From: an uncultured Allomuricauda sp.
GTDB taxonomy: Bacteria; Bacteroidota; Bacteroidia; Flavobacteriales; Flavobacteriaceae
DNA length: 64,000 nucleotides
Assembly (NCBI RefSeq): GCF_947495325.1
Contig: NZ_CANLYK010000001.1
Coordinates: 682,001-746,000, forward strand
Direction: 5' to 3'
Part shown: positions 24,149 to 33,696 of the stretch, one piece after another
Position numbering within the stretch: the first letter of the stretch is position 1
Layout of the letters: each line of letters opens with the position of its first letter
Made by a program: the position numbers and the translations under genes
The notes under the pieces: generated by a model
The model's database searches: none
Told to the model about the DNA's origin: nothing
What the model saw: only the letters and a program-made list of their open reading frames with translations

Positions 24149-25504
24149 CTATCCAAAAATATCCGTATCCAATCTCCCAGTACTATCCGAAAAGCTTTCT
24201 CTTTCAATCCCTAATTTATGTAGCATGCTTACAAAAAGGTTTGACATTGGAACATCATCAAATTTTTGGTAGGAACCGTGTTTCATTCCCATTTTAGAAC
24301 CACCGGCCAGCACCAAGGGATAGTTTACCGCATTATGGGTCGTACTGCAAGCACTTCCATAAAGTACAAGGGTATTTTCCAATAGTGATCCGTATTCATC
24401 ATGGGTGTTTTTCATTCTATCCAAGAAGTATGAAAATTGCTTGGCTAACCATTGGTCATAACGTCCCCATTCCTCCCAATGACCTGTTGTACGGTCGTGG
24501 CTTATGGTATGATGTCCTTTTTTCAGACCAAGGGCTAGTTTTGGAAAACTTTCCCCAAGTCCTAAACCATCTTCCCTGGCCATCATATAGGTCATTACCC
24601 GGGTCAAATCTACCTGCATTCCTAAAATCATTAAGTCAAAGGTAGTTCTCATATAACCTTCCGGGTCTACTGTTGCATTTGTATTCAAATTAATATGGTC
24701 TGCACTAAAGTCCTTCATTGGAATATCCAACCATCTCTCATTTCGTTTTACCTGCTCTTCCACTTTATTCAAGGAATGCAAATACTCATCCATTTTAATT
24801 TGGTCATGTCTTCCCAAACGTCTGTGAAGGCGTTTACTGTCTTCCAAAACAATATCAACGATTTTTTGTTCTTGTTGGATGCTCTTGCGACGACTAGCCG
24901 TTGTAGCTCCTCCATTTGGTGCAAAATAACGCTCAAATATTTCGCGATGCCTATGCTCCGAAGGGATTGCCTTACCGGAATGGTCAAAAGAAAGTGTGGA
25001 AACCCTTGACTTGTATCCTACTCCCCCATCCGTTGAAAGTGCCAAATAGGGGTATCGTGTATCCTGTCCAAATTTTTGGGCAACTACTTGATCTACGGAA
25101 ATATTGTTATTGTATTGACTTCCCCTTAAATCTCCACCGGTTAACCAAGTATCTCCGGCCAAATGCCCCAGAAGACGCCTGCTCCTAGGGTGACTAAGTC
25201 CCCCTAAAATAGATAAATCTTCTCTATGCGAAGCAAGTGGGGACAATGAATTTGTAAACTGATAATCTTTACCTTTCCCCATAGGGAACCAACTCCATTT
25301 TTTATAGTATGGACTATCGGGTTCCGGTAACCCAGCCCCATTTGGAAAATAAACAAAACAGAGTCTTTTCGTGCTCTTTGTTTCCAATCCAAAAGCATTA
25401 AAAGTGTTGCCCATCCCCATTGCTTCCATATAGGGAATCATACAGGTTACGCCCAATCCTTTTAAAAAGGTTCTTCTATCTAAATGCCATGATTTACGCG
25501 CCAT
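24149..25504 (-). CDS. DUF1552 protein with twin-arginine-like leader
   Basis: 451 residues. The N-terminus RRTFLKGLGVTCMIPYMEA is a Tat-type leader typical of DUF1552. Conserved blocks are LCFVYFPNGAG, FTNSLSPLASHREDLSILGG, GHLAGDTWLTGG, and near the C-terminus LENTLVLYGSACSTTHNAVN and NYPLVLAGGSKMG. The fold resembles the sulfatase/alkaline phosphatase-like DUF1501 group. These proteins nearly always pair with DUF1592/DUF1588 cytochrome-like proteins, as here: its start is nine bases after the stop of the 25514 gene. The family is abundant in planctomycetes and marine Bacteroidota. Reaction unknown. Confidence 0.88.
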   Translation of the reverse strand: MARKSWHLDRRTFLKGLGVTCMIPYMEAMGMGNTFNAFGLETKSTKRLCFVYFPNGAGLPEPDSPYYKKWSWFPMGKGKDYQFTNSLSPLASHREDLSILGGLSHPRSRRLLGHLAGDTWLTGGDLRGSQYNNNISVDQVVAQKFGQDTRYPYLALSTDGGVGYKSRVSTLSFDHSGKAIPSEHRHREIFERYFAPNGGATTASRRKSIQQEQKIVDIVLEDSKRLHRRLGRHDQIKMDEYLHSLNKVEEQVKRNERWLDIPMKDFSADHINLNTNATVDPEGYMRTTFDLMILGMQVDLTRVMTYMMAREDGLGLGESFPKLALGLKKGHHTISHDRTTGHWEEWGRYDQWLAKQFSYFLDRMKNTHDEYGSLLENTLVLYGSACSTTHNAVNYPLVLAGGSKMGMKHGSYQKFDDVPMSNLFVSMLHKLGIERESFSDSTGRLDTDIFG

Positions 25505-25513
25505 ATCAAATTT

Positions 25514-28500
25514 TTAAAATTCTCCTCTAAAAGAGCGACTTGTTACTATATTTTCAAACACCGATTGAAATCTGTAGTCTTCCTTTTTAACAGCTCTTAC
25601 AATCGACTCTATTTCACGTTCATCCACAAAAGTGATATCTCGTCCCAATGCATAGGAAAACAAATGTTTTACCAAAGAGCGTGTAAAATCATCCTTTTTC
25701 TCCCTTAGAATATACGACTTTATACCTTCAATCCCATCAACAACAGTGCCATCGGGAAGTTCTGTTTTTGCATCTATTGGTTTTTCCATGACCTCCGTCT
25801 GAAAAAGTCCTACCGCATTGTAATTCTCAAATACAATTCCGTAAGGGTCAATTTTTCTGTGGCAACCCATACAGGAAACCTTGTCCCTATGAATAAACAA
25901 CTGCTCTTTTAAGGTAAGGTTTTCAAATCCTGGAGTTTCAGGATCTAATTCGGGAACATTTGGTGGCGGATCTGGCGGATGATCACCAAGTATCTTCGAT
26001 TTTAACCATACGGCCCTTTTGATTGCATGGGCCTGTGTACCGTCTGAATGACCGCTTAAGAAAGAACCTTGGGATAATAATCCACCTCTTTTCATTTCAC
26101 CAGTTAAATTAACCGGCCTAAAATGATTCCCCTTAACACTATCAATTCCGTAAAACTCAGCTAAATTCTGATTCAGCAATGCAAAATTGGATTCAATCAA
26201 ATTGTGGATACCCATATCCTTTTGAAGCACATAATTTATGAAGTGATACGTTTCATCTTCCATGTCACGTTTCACAAAGCGAGTAAAGTCTTCATACTCA
26301 TCCACATTGGTGTTCATGGCTTTATGACGGTCAATCCGCAACCATTCCTCTGAAAATTGTTGAATCATTCGCCAGCTTTTGTCATCCTGTAACATTCGCT
26401 GTACTTGTTTTTTCAATTCTTTCTTCCGATGTAATTTGCCATCGTCCGCAACTTCCATCAACAAACTATCTGGTGGTGAATCCCATAGGAAATAGGCCAA
26501 TCTTGATGCCAGGTAAAACTCCCGCTCGTCATCTGATGACCCTCCTTCAGGCTCTGCCAAATAAATGAAGCTTGGAGAACACAGAACTGCCACAAGAACT
26601 TCCTTAACCCCGTCTTCATAACGTTCATAATCATTTTTGATGCTTTTCCAAAAATCCAAATATGGGTCAACTTCCCCCTTATCCAAAGGTCTACGGTATG
26701 CACGCTCCATAAATCTGGTAAGTACTTGTTTTGTATATTTTTCCTTATCTATTTTGTCTTCAGAAGGGAAGAATATGGTCGTTTGGCTTTCGGGTGGCCA
26801 AACTGAATGATAGGGAGCTTCAAATTCCAGTTCTTGAATTAAAAGTGGTGGTCCGGAATCGTGATTGTCCTTTACCAGAAAATCATTCCACAGCCCAATA
26901 ATCATAATATTGGCAAGAATTTCGGTCTCAACGGTATCAATTACGGGAATTGGCAGGTTTTCCAGCCTGTCGTAGAATGTATAGTCTTCAGGGTTTCCAT
27001 AGGAAGCAGTAACACCTTTAAAGTCGCCAAAGGTTTTATAGTCCATCCCATCATCCGTTCTTGCTCCTGCAAAGGCTCTTAAAATTGGAGAGTCATTTGT
27101 GAACTTCAACCTACTTTTTTCGGCTTCTTCCATAAGCTCTATAGCTATTGGATGCGAATCAGGATAGGGGGTGATAACAATTTTACTAAACCCAACAAAA
27201 AAACGACCCCCAATTTCAAGACTATGCTCACCTTTTTCTAAATAGGCCATAGTAATGGGAGTAGTAATTTCTTTCCTATTTTTAAGGCTATCATTTATGT
27301 GTAAACGTTCCTGAAGTTGGTCTCTATCCAGTTTTAGTTTCAAAGACGGCATCCCATCATCCGCAACATAAGGATGCGTAAAATCAATTTGATAATACCC
27401 ATCCTGAGGTGCAAAAAAAGTGTATTTTGCCTTACTGTTTTCTGTTAAATCCCTAGCTACAAGTCTTTTCGAAACCAGTTTTAGATTAGATTTTGTGCGA
27501 CAGGCATAAGCGTTTAATTGTATTGCCCCTGTCAAATCTTCTGCAGGTAGCTGGTTTCGCAATGCTATTAGACCAGGTATTTGCGAATACAACTGTTGCC
27601 CTTTTGAAGCTTTTACCCTTAACTTGAAGTTACCGTTCATAGGAAAATTATCCTTGATCAAAAGTTTAAGGTTAGGTGATGGACCTTGCCAAGATTTTGG
27701 GGAAACTTCCTTGTGGGGCAGCGCTGAATAAAGGGTAATCCCATTTTCAACTACCTGATAGCGATCCTTGTGAGACCCCCTCATTCCTATTCCAATATTT
27801 TCTTTGATGTTGATAAGGCGTGCCGTTTCAATACTATCCAAACCAATTTTTGGTCTACCATTGGTATCCAAAATTTCAACAATAAAATCATCAGGGTCAA
27901 TTGGATCACTCTGATAACCCCCGATTTTACCTGCAGGTTTGTCCACGCCAATACCTTTTCCAAAAGTAATTTTATATCGGGTTGATTCTGGTTTTTCGGC
28001 AGGTGGTATGGCCTTGTCCAAGGCTTGTCGTGCAATCTGTTTGTAATATTCAATATGAAGTGGAGACACTTGCTGTACCTGTCCATTATTGCTAAAACCC
28101 ATTTCAGACTTTCCGTCTTCGGGCAAAACTTCTCCAAAATTCATGGGAAGGTTCAATAAATTACTTACGGAATGCGTGTACTGCTTTTTTGTCAACCTGC
28201 GGATTACAGGCTTCTGCTCGGCTTTCTTAATTTTTACCGCATTTTGTACGGATGCCGTTATCCAATCAACCAAAAGTGCCCTTTCTTCCTCTGTTGGTTG
28301 TTTTTCTTCTTCTGGTGGCATTTCGCCACTATTGACCATATCCAACATAAATCGCCAAGTTTCGGCATCTTGGCCTTTGACCAAATCAGGGTCAATTTCA
28401 TCCAAACGCAACCCTCCTTTTTGCTCCTCTACCCCATGGCAGCTATAGCAATAGGTGTTTACAATAGGTTTTATATCTGTGTCATAATCCTTTTCTTTTA

Positions 28501-29146
28501 GAATTTTAGTCACTTCACCATCATCCAAGGCAAGTAACCCGTCCATGGAATATGGGTCGTCCCCAAGAAATTCCCTGATTTCATCTGGTAAATCCTTGGT
28601 AAGATAATTGGACCCGTGTGTCAATGAGCCTCCATAATGACCGGCAATGCCCAACAGTACAACATTGACCACCAAAATGGCCCTATACAATGTGAATTTC
28701 CCTACTAATGAAACAGTTTTTTGTTTGTGGATCACTAAAAGCCAAATACTTAGTATCACCGTAGCCAATCCATACCATTTGTGCATGGCAAAACTTTGAC
28801 TTCCATACTCCCCAGATGCCGCCAATAATGTTCCAGCCAGTGCGGTAGGAACGGCTGTAATTACCGCAGACCAAAGTAAAAGGCCACTTGCTCCACCAAG
28901 TTGTAGCGAAGGTCTAAAATAGCTAGCAAGTTCCAGAAAGAACAGCGCCAATAAAATACCAATGGGGAGGTGTACTAAAATAGGGTGAAACTTTCCAAAA
29001 AAACCTAATAACCAATGCATTTCATCAGCATCCATGGGTAAAAAAGGTATGGTCAAAGTAACAATTGTAACGGCTATTGCACCTAAAATAAGGGACTTCT
29101 TATTTTCCTTTTTCACCTTCTTTTGTTCGATTTTGTTATCGTCCAC
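25514..29146 (-). CDS. large membrane cytochrome-c-like protein, DUF1587/1592/1588/1585 architecture
   Basis: 1210 residues. N-terminal membrane part with about four helices (about 20-170, DUF2231-like, with FHPILVHLPIG). A c-type heme site CYSCH follows at 233-237, inside a PSD-type cytochrome domain with GGLRLDE and PPEEE. Then come DUF1587 (RRLTKKQYTHSVSNLL), a carbohydrate-binding-like region of beta strands, DUF1595/DUF1592 (EFYLASRLAYFLWDSPPD), DUF1588 (RGGLLSQGSFLSGHSDGTQA) and C-terminal DUF1585. A second CMGCH heme-like motif lies about 100 residues from the end. Probably an electron-transfer partner of the DUF1552 protein. Function is not established. Confidence 0.9.
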   Translation of the reverse strand: MDDNKIEQKKVKKENKKSLILGAIAVTIVTLTIPFLPMDADEMHWLLGFFGKFHPILVHLPIGILLALFFLELASYFRPSLQLGGASGLLLWSAVITAVPTALAGTLLAASGEYGSQSFAMHKWYGLATVILSIWLLVIHKQKTVSLVGKFTLYRAILVVNVVLLGIAGHYGGSLTHGSNYLTKDLPDEIREFLGDDPYSMDGLLALDDGEVTKILKEKDYDTDIKPIVNTYCYSCHGVEEQKGGLRLDEIDPDLVKGQDAETWRFMLDMVNSGEMPPEEEKQPTEEERALLVDWITASVQNAVKIKKAEQKPVIRRLTKKQYTHSVSNLLNLPMNFGEVLPEDGKSEMGFSNNGQVQQVSPLHIEYYKQIARQALDKAIPPAEKPESTRYKITFGKGIGVDKPAGKIGGYQSDPIDPDDFIVEILDTNGRPKIGLDSIETARLINIKENIGIGMRGSHKDRYQVVENGITLYSALPHKEVSPKSWQGPSPNLKLLIKDNFPMNGNFKLRVKASKGQQLYSQIPGLIALRNQLPAEDLTGAIQLNAYACRTKSNLKLVSKRLVARDLTENSKAKYTFFAPQDGYYQIDFTHPYVADDGMPSLKLKLDRDQLQERLHINDSLKNRKEITTPITMAYLEKGEHSLEIGGRFFVGFSKIVITPYPDSHPIAIELMEEAEKSRLKFTNDSPILRAFAGARTDDGMDYKTFGDFKGVTASYGNPEDYTFYDRLENLPIPVIDTVETEILANIMIIGLWNDFLVKDNHDSGPPLLIQELEFEAPYHSVWPPESQTTIFFPSEDKIDKEKYTKQVLTRFMERAYRRPLDKGEVDPYLDFWKSIKNDYERYEDGVKEVLVAVLCSPSFIYLAEPEGGSSDDEREFYLASRLAYFLWDSPPDSLLMEVADDGKLHRKKELKKQVQRMLQDDKSWRMIQQFSEEWLRIDRHKAMNTNVDEYEDFTRFVKRDMEDETYHFINYVLQKDMGIHNLIESNFALLNQNLAEFYGIDSVKGNHFRPVNLTGEMKRGGLLSQGSFLSGHSDGTQAHAIKRAVWLKSKILGDHPPDPPPNVPELDPETPGFENLTLKEQLFIHRDKVSCMGCHRKIDPYGIVFENYNAVGLFQTEVMEKPIDAKTELPDGTVVDGIEGIKSYILREKKDDFTRSLVKHLFSYALGRDITFVDEREIESIVRAVKKEDYRFQSVFENIVTSRSFRGEF

Positions 29147-29281
29147 TTTAACTGATTAATTGATGTATTCGAAATTAATACTTTTAAGGTCAGATTATTA
29201 GCAAAAATTTTGCACCAACTGATACAAAATTTGCATAAGGTGTCTTTTTAACGTTTTATAAAGAATTGGGATATGTGGTAG

Positions 29282-30454
29282 TTATTTTAGATTATTTAAG
29301 ATAAAATCCAAGGCCTTGTTGGTATTACGTTTTTGCTCAAAAGAAAGGCTTTTATGCGTAATGGACTGAATCAAACCTAATTGTCGAAGATGGTTCATCT
29401 GTTCTTCATAGTCCAAGGAGACCTTACCGGTAAAAAGAATATCCATTGGTTCTTCATTTTGGTATCTTTTATAAATTTTCCGTAATCCGCTCAAATACAA
29501 TCTGTCCTTGGTAAAGCCACCTCCCCTGTGCGCCCGTAAGGTTATTCCAAAAGCCTCGTCCCTGTTTAATTTATATTGGCCATGAATCAAATCAAAAGTA
29601 TCAGCAAAGCTATAGCCCTTTATTAGACCATCGGCAGCCATAACCCTATATGCCAGCTCCTTAAGGCGTTTTAATGTAAGGGCGCCACCCATATACTCGC
29701 TAAAAACTGCCAATCCTTCTTGGGTTTCCACATTTTTGGGCAATCCGTTGGAAAATATCTTCAAGGGCTGCTCCAACCCATTATAAGTAGTTACCAAATG
29801 CACGCCGATTTCATGATTTGCCAAGGTCAATAACTGATTTTTACTGAATTTGACATTTTTCTTAATCAACAACGTTTGGGAGCTATTGCTCACCATTGCA
29901 TCGGCAGAAATATTTGTGGAAAAACGAATTTTTAATGGAAAATTATACCGTGGAATGAACCCTTCAAAATAGGTCTTTGCTTCATCTGGAGTAAACACCT
30001 TGTCCATGTCCGCCGAGCTTGGTTCATCCTTAAAATGTAGTATGAACCTAGCATTCTGAACGTCCCTTTCTGTAGGAGTACCAAAGGCACGAAGAGAATT
30101 GTAATAGAACTTTTTACCTTTTCCAATGGTCTCAATGCACTGGATCATATTGGCATAATAGTATATTACATCTTGGTATAACTTACGTATAGATTCATCT
30201 TCAATGCGATCTAATCGTTGTGAGAAAAAAAGACGCTGAAGTTTATAGGGGTCAAATTTTAATTTTGGATACTTGAACTCTGGTTCAATGGTATATTTTG
30301 AGGCAAAAAAACGATGCTTTTCCTTTTCTATGTTCAGTGGGTTTACATAACTGAGCAACTCAATTCTCTTGACCAAACGGTTTAGGTTTGAATCAATATC
30401 AAACAGAGCAGGATACTGCTTTTGTAATTCTTGTTGCTGTTTTACCTGGATCAT
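29282..30454 (-). CDS. QEGLA-motif protein, MATCAP-like HExxxH metallopeptidase (DUF1704)
   Basis: 390 residues. The zinc motif HEIGVH at 214-219 has the spaced HExxxH form, and the third ligand is probably Glu246 in ETQEGLAVFSEYMGG, the QEGLA motif. The family was first named for modulating flavohemoglobin expression. Its eukaryotic relatives (MATCAP, formerly KIAA0895-like) are carboxypeptidases that remove the last tyrosine of tubulin. No signal peptide is seen, so it acts in the cytoplasm. It overlaps the upstream N-formylglutamate amidohydrolase gene by four bases (ATGA), implying translational coupling. Substrate unknown. Confidence 0.88.
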   Translation of the reverse strand: MIQVKQQQELQKQYPALFDIDSNLNRLVKRIELLSYVNPLNIEKEKHRFFASKYTIEPEFKYPKLKFDPYKLQRLFFSQRLDRIEDESIRKLYQDVIYYYANMIQCIETIGKGKKFYYNSLRAFGTPTERDVQNARFILHFKDEPSSADMDKVFTPDEAKTYFEGFIPRYNFPLKIRFSTNISADAMVSNSSQTLLIKKNVKFSKNQLLTLANHEIGVHLVTTYNGLEQPLKIFSNGLPKNVETQEGLAVFSEYMGGALTLKRLKELAYRVMAADGLIKGYSFADTFDLIHGQYKLNRDEAFGITLRAHRGGGFTKDRLYLSGLRKIYKRYQNEEPMDILFTGKVSLDYEEQMNHLRQLGLIQSITHKSLSFEQKRNTNKALDFILNNLK

Positions 30455-31281
30455 ACGCTCTTCTGAAACTCCTCAACTTGCAAAGGTATCAAATCTTTAA
30501 GTTGATTCTCAACCGATTTTATTACTTCGGGATACATAACGCCCGAAAGTTCATCACAGTATATTTTTGAAATTTCGGTGGCCAAGACCAAAGTATTAGT
30601 AAAGTTTTTGGTAATGTACTTTAAAAAGTATCCATTCCCTTGGAAGGTATCATTGATTTTTGAGGTTGATTCTATCTTATTGGGTAATTGTATGGAACCC
30701 AATTTGGAGCGCCAACTCTCTATTAAGGCCTCATACCTTTTGGTATCAACATTGGAAGTTCCTAAATTCCAAACAGGTACTGCCCTATCCCATCGTTTCC
30801 AATTATAGCTGTGCATATCAAAAACCAAAACATTCTGAAACTCTTCTTCCAGTTTGCCTATGAGAGCATTTACTACCTTATAAAAATTATGGTGCTTTGT
30901 CAGGCTCTGTTGTTTTTCATTATCGGAAAGTGGTTTTTTCCAGAGTTGTTTTCCCCACGCATCTTCATAAATTGCCCTTTCAGGTTCACGGTTCAGATCA
31001 TATTCAAAGCGGCTGTCACATCCGGCAATTACAATGGGAAAGTTTTGCACCATTTGTTTGGTAGATGGGTCTTCTTCATACCATCGCTCATATTCTGTGT
31101 GCAAGCAGTTGGCCCAAAGTGATTTTCGAAATTGATGTCCGTCATGTACGGCCCCACATACAAAAGGAACGTATTTTTCAATCTTTATGGTAAAGGAATA
31201 ATCATCGGAAACTGCTTCAAAACATGCACCTCCTTTAATTAAGAGTACAATATCATCAACGGATCGTTTATGCATTCTCAA
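30451..31281 (-). CDS. N-formylglutamate amidohydrolase family protein
   Basis: 276 residues. Characteristic segments are DGHQFRKSLWANCLHTEYER, the Asp/Arg block FPIVIAGCDSRFEYDLNREP, KVVNALIGKLEEEF, VLVFDMHSYNW and VWNLGTSN. This zinc-dependent fold, related to carboxypeptidase and arginine-metabolism deformylases, hydrolyses N-formylglutamate or similar acyl amino acids. Here it lies between an ATP-grasp ligase (14-base overlap) and a QEGLA peptidase (4-base overlap), with no histidine-degradation genes nearby, so a role outside histidine catabolism is likely. Confidence 0.87.
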   Translation of the reverse strand: MRMHKRSVDDIVLLIKGGACFEAVSDDYSFTIKIEKYVPFVCGAVHDGHQFRKSLWANCLHTEYERWYEEDPSTKQMVQNFPIVIAGCDSRFEYDLNREPERAIYEDAWGKQLWKKPLSDNEKQQSLTKHHNFYKVVNALIGKLEEEFQNVLVFDMHSYNWKRWDRAVPVWNLGTSNVDTKRYEALIESWRSKLGSIQLPNKIESTSKINDTFQGNGYFLKYITKNFTNTLVLATEISKIYCDELSGVMYPEVIKSVENQLKDLIPLQVEEFQKSV

Positions 31282-32299
31282 CTTCGCTTCTTAATCTTGA
31301 TCTTCTGTCAAAAGCTTGTAGCTTATCCAACACTTTGCTCTCCACAAAGTCAATCACCTTACTTTGTATTTTCGTTTTGTAGACTTTGTTCATATAGGTG
31401 ATTCCTCCTGGTGACATAACATTCACTTCAACCAGTTTGCCCCCAATTACATCAATCCCAACAAAAAAGAGTCCGTCTTTAACCAATTTTGGGCCAATTT
31501 GTTTGCAAAGTGCCTTTTCTTGCTTGGTCATTGCATGTCTGGCTACGGATCCTCCAGCCGAAACATTAGAACGATGGTCGTCATTGCCTGGCACCCTCTT
31601 CATTGCTCCTATTGGCTCTCCATTTAAAATCAGGATACGGACATCGCCTTGATCTGCCCCTTCAATGTATTCTTGAAGTATTACATAGTTTGATGAACCA
31701 TCAGAGTTTGTAATATAAAAATCCAGAAGGGATTTTATATTGCTCATTGCCGATTTTTCAATTAAAATAACTCCTGAACCTCCAAAACCATTCAGAGGTT
31801 TTAATATCATTTTATCTGCGCTGGACTCCTTTATTTGACGCACCAAATAATTTTTGTTTTTGGATACATGGGTAGCTGGAATAATATTGCTGTGGCTATC
31901 ACCAAATGCTGCGGTATATAACTTATTGTTAGCTTCTCTTAGGCCTTGTAAAGAGTTCATTATAAACACATCATCCTTTACTGAATCCAAAAAGTTCAGC
32001 ATTATCGGGTCCAAAGGTGGGTTTGCACGCATAAAAATGACATCAAAACCAGCAAGTGGAAGCATCTCTTCACGTATACTAGCTTGTTTGTAAAAGGTTT
32101 TATGACTATTGGAAACCTTTTCCATTCTATTAATTACCGTGCAAAAAGCATTGGTGACACTGTTTCTTATGGTCAAATTTGAAGGGGTACATAAGGCAAC
32201 TCCATGATTACGCTTTACACATTCATGTATTAAGGCAAGGCTGGTATCATTGTCGGGTTCAATATCTTCCCATGGATACATTAAAAAACAGATATTCAT
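31268..32299 (-). CDS. ATP-grasp ligase, glutathione synthase-like
   Basis: 343 residues. The N-terminal domain starts MNICFLMYPWEDIEPDNDTS, typical of GshB-like preATP-grasp domains. The ATP-grasp part has LVRQIKESSADKMILKPLNG, followed by FGGSGVILIE (nucleotide loop), YVILQEYIEGADQGDVRILI, the AGGSVARHAMTK segment and the metal site GKLVEVNVMSPGGI. Such enzymes couple ATP hydrolysis to an amide bond between a carboxylate and an amine, as in glutathione synthesis. It heads a three-gene overlapping operon with the amidohydrolase and QEGLA peptidase. No gamma-glutamylcysteine ligase gene is visible here, so true glutathione synthesis is not shown. Confidence 0.88.
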   Translation of the reverse strand: MNICFLMYPWEDIEPDNDTSLALIHECVKRNHGVALCTPSNLTIRNSVTNAFCTVINRMEKVSNSHKTFYKQASIREEMLPLAGFDVIFMRANPPLDPIMLNFLDSVKDDVFIMNSLQGLREANNKLYTAAFGDSHSNIIPATHVSKNKNYLVRQIKESSADKMILKPLNGFGGSGVILIEKSAMSNIKSLLDFYITNSDGSSNYVILQEYIEGADQGDVRILILNGEPIGAMKRVPGNDDHRSNVSAGGSVARHAMTKQEKALCKQIGPKLVKDGLFFVGIDVIGGKLVEVNVMSPGGITYMNKVYKTKIQSKVIDFVESKVLDKLQAFDRRSRLRSEVENA

Positions 32300-32315
32300 G
32301 ACTCTTTATAGTTTG

Positions 32316-33641
32316 TTATTTTACTTCATCCAAATGGTCATCCCATTCTTTTACACGAGGTTTGCCCAATTTACCAACTGATTTGGCAACCAGCATTGAA
32401 ACGGTAGCATCTCCAGTAATATTGACCACGGTCCTAAACATGTCCAACGGACGGTCAACAGCAAAAATCAAAGCCAGGCCTATGGCAAGTTTATCTGCCG
32501 GAAAGCCAACTGACTCCAATACAATCACCAGCATTACCATTCCTGCGCCAGGTACCGCTGCAGTACCAATAGAAGCTAATAGGGCGGTCAGAATAATGGT
32601 CAGTTGACCCGATAGAGGAAGGTCAAAAGCCAAAGCTTGCGCTATAAAAACAGCTGCAACTCCTTGATACAAACTGGTCCCATCCATGTTGATGGTAGCC
32701 CCAACTGGCAAAACAAAACTGGATACTTCTTTATCCACTCCTATATGCTCCTCCACCCTTTCCATGGTTACCGGTAAGGTGGCCGCACTGGAACTGGTAG
32801 AAAATGCCAACAATTGCGCCGGACTTATTTCCTTTAGAAACCACAATGGGTTTTTTCCTGTAAATACTTTTACAAGGATGCAGTAAAAAACAATCATTAA
32901 TGACAAGCCCAAAACAACAACCCCGGCATACTTTAACAGTGCCACCAAAAGTTCTGGGTCCCCAGAGGACACCACAACATTGGCCAATAAGGCAAAGACA
33001 GCATAGGGGGCCACCAACATGATCAGGTCTACCATTTTAAGGACCACATCATTAAGGGAATCGAAAAAATCCTTTAAAGGTTTCGCCCGCTTCTCCCCTA
33101 TCAAAAGCAATGAAATCCCCATAAATATGGTAAAGAATATCACCTGTAACATGAGACGATTGTTGCTCATCGCAGCTATGGCATTATCGGGAACCATGTC
33201 CTCCAAAAATTTTAAGGGGCCCGCACTCTTCTGCCGTGTGGCTTCCTCAAGCTTTGATGTTACCCCACTATCGCTTGCATACGTAGTTGTAAGCTTATCT
33301 ATGGTCTCAGTTGAAATGCCATCACCAGGTTGCAATATATTTACAAGCAATAAACCCAAAACAATTGCCACAACTGTGGTTCCCATGTAGATGCCAATTG
33401 TGCGTAAACCAATGTTCTTGAACTTGGAAATGTCCTTTAAATCGGATATCCCCTTGATCAACGAGGCCAAAATCAATGGTATGGCAATTAATTTTAATAG
33501 TTTGACAAAAATGGTACCCAGAGGTTGAATCCAATCGGAGACAAAATCTTTTCCTCCGCTTATTTGGGTCATCGCAAAACCGAAAACAATACCTAATACC
33601 ATTCCTATTAGGATTTTCCAGTGTAGTTCTAATTTACGCAT
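32316..33641 (-). CDS. dicarboxylate/amino acid:cation symporter (DAACS family)
   Basis: 441 residues with eight membrane helices and two re-entrant loops expected for this family. The serine-rich loop AFSTSSSAATLPVTMERVEE and the GATINMDGTSLYQGVAAVFI helix 7 motif are diagnostic, as is PGAGMVMLVIVLESVGFP in re-entrant loop 2. It takes up glutamate, aspartate or C4-dicarboxylates with Na+ or H+. It lies 16 bases upstream of the ATP-grasp operon on the same strand and could supply its acidic amino-acid substrates. Confidence 0.95.
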   Translation of the reverse strand: MRKLELHWKILIGMVLGIVFGFAMTQISGGKDFVSDWIQPLGTIFVKLLKLIAIPLILASLIKGISDLKDISKFKNIGLRTIGIYMGTTVVAIVLGLLLVNILQPGDGISTETIDKLTTTYASDSGVTSKLEEATRQKSAGPLKFLEDMVPDNAIAAMSNNRLMLQVIFFTIFMGISLLLIGEKRAKPLKDFFDSLNDVVLKMVDLIMLVAPYAVFALLANVVVSSGDPELLVALLKYAGVVVLGLSLMIVFYCILVKVFTGKNPLWFLKEISPAQLLAFSTSSSAATLPVTMERVEEHIGVDKEVSSFVLPVGATINMDGTSLYQGVAAVFIAQALAFDLPLSGQLTIILTALLASIGTAAVPGAGMVMLVIVLESVGFPADKLAIGLALIFAVDRPLDMFRTVVNITGDATVSMLVAKSVGKLGKPRVKEWDDHLDEVK

Positions 33642-33696
33642 AGTTGGAATTTGCGCAGTAAGATACTATTTTGAAGGGAAAAAAATAACGAAATTA

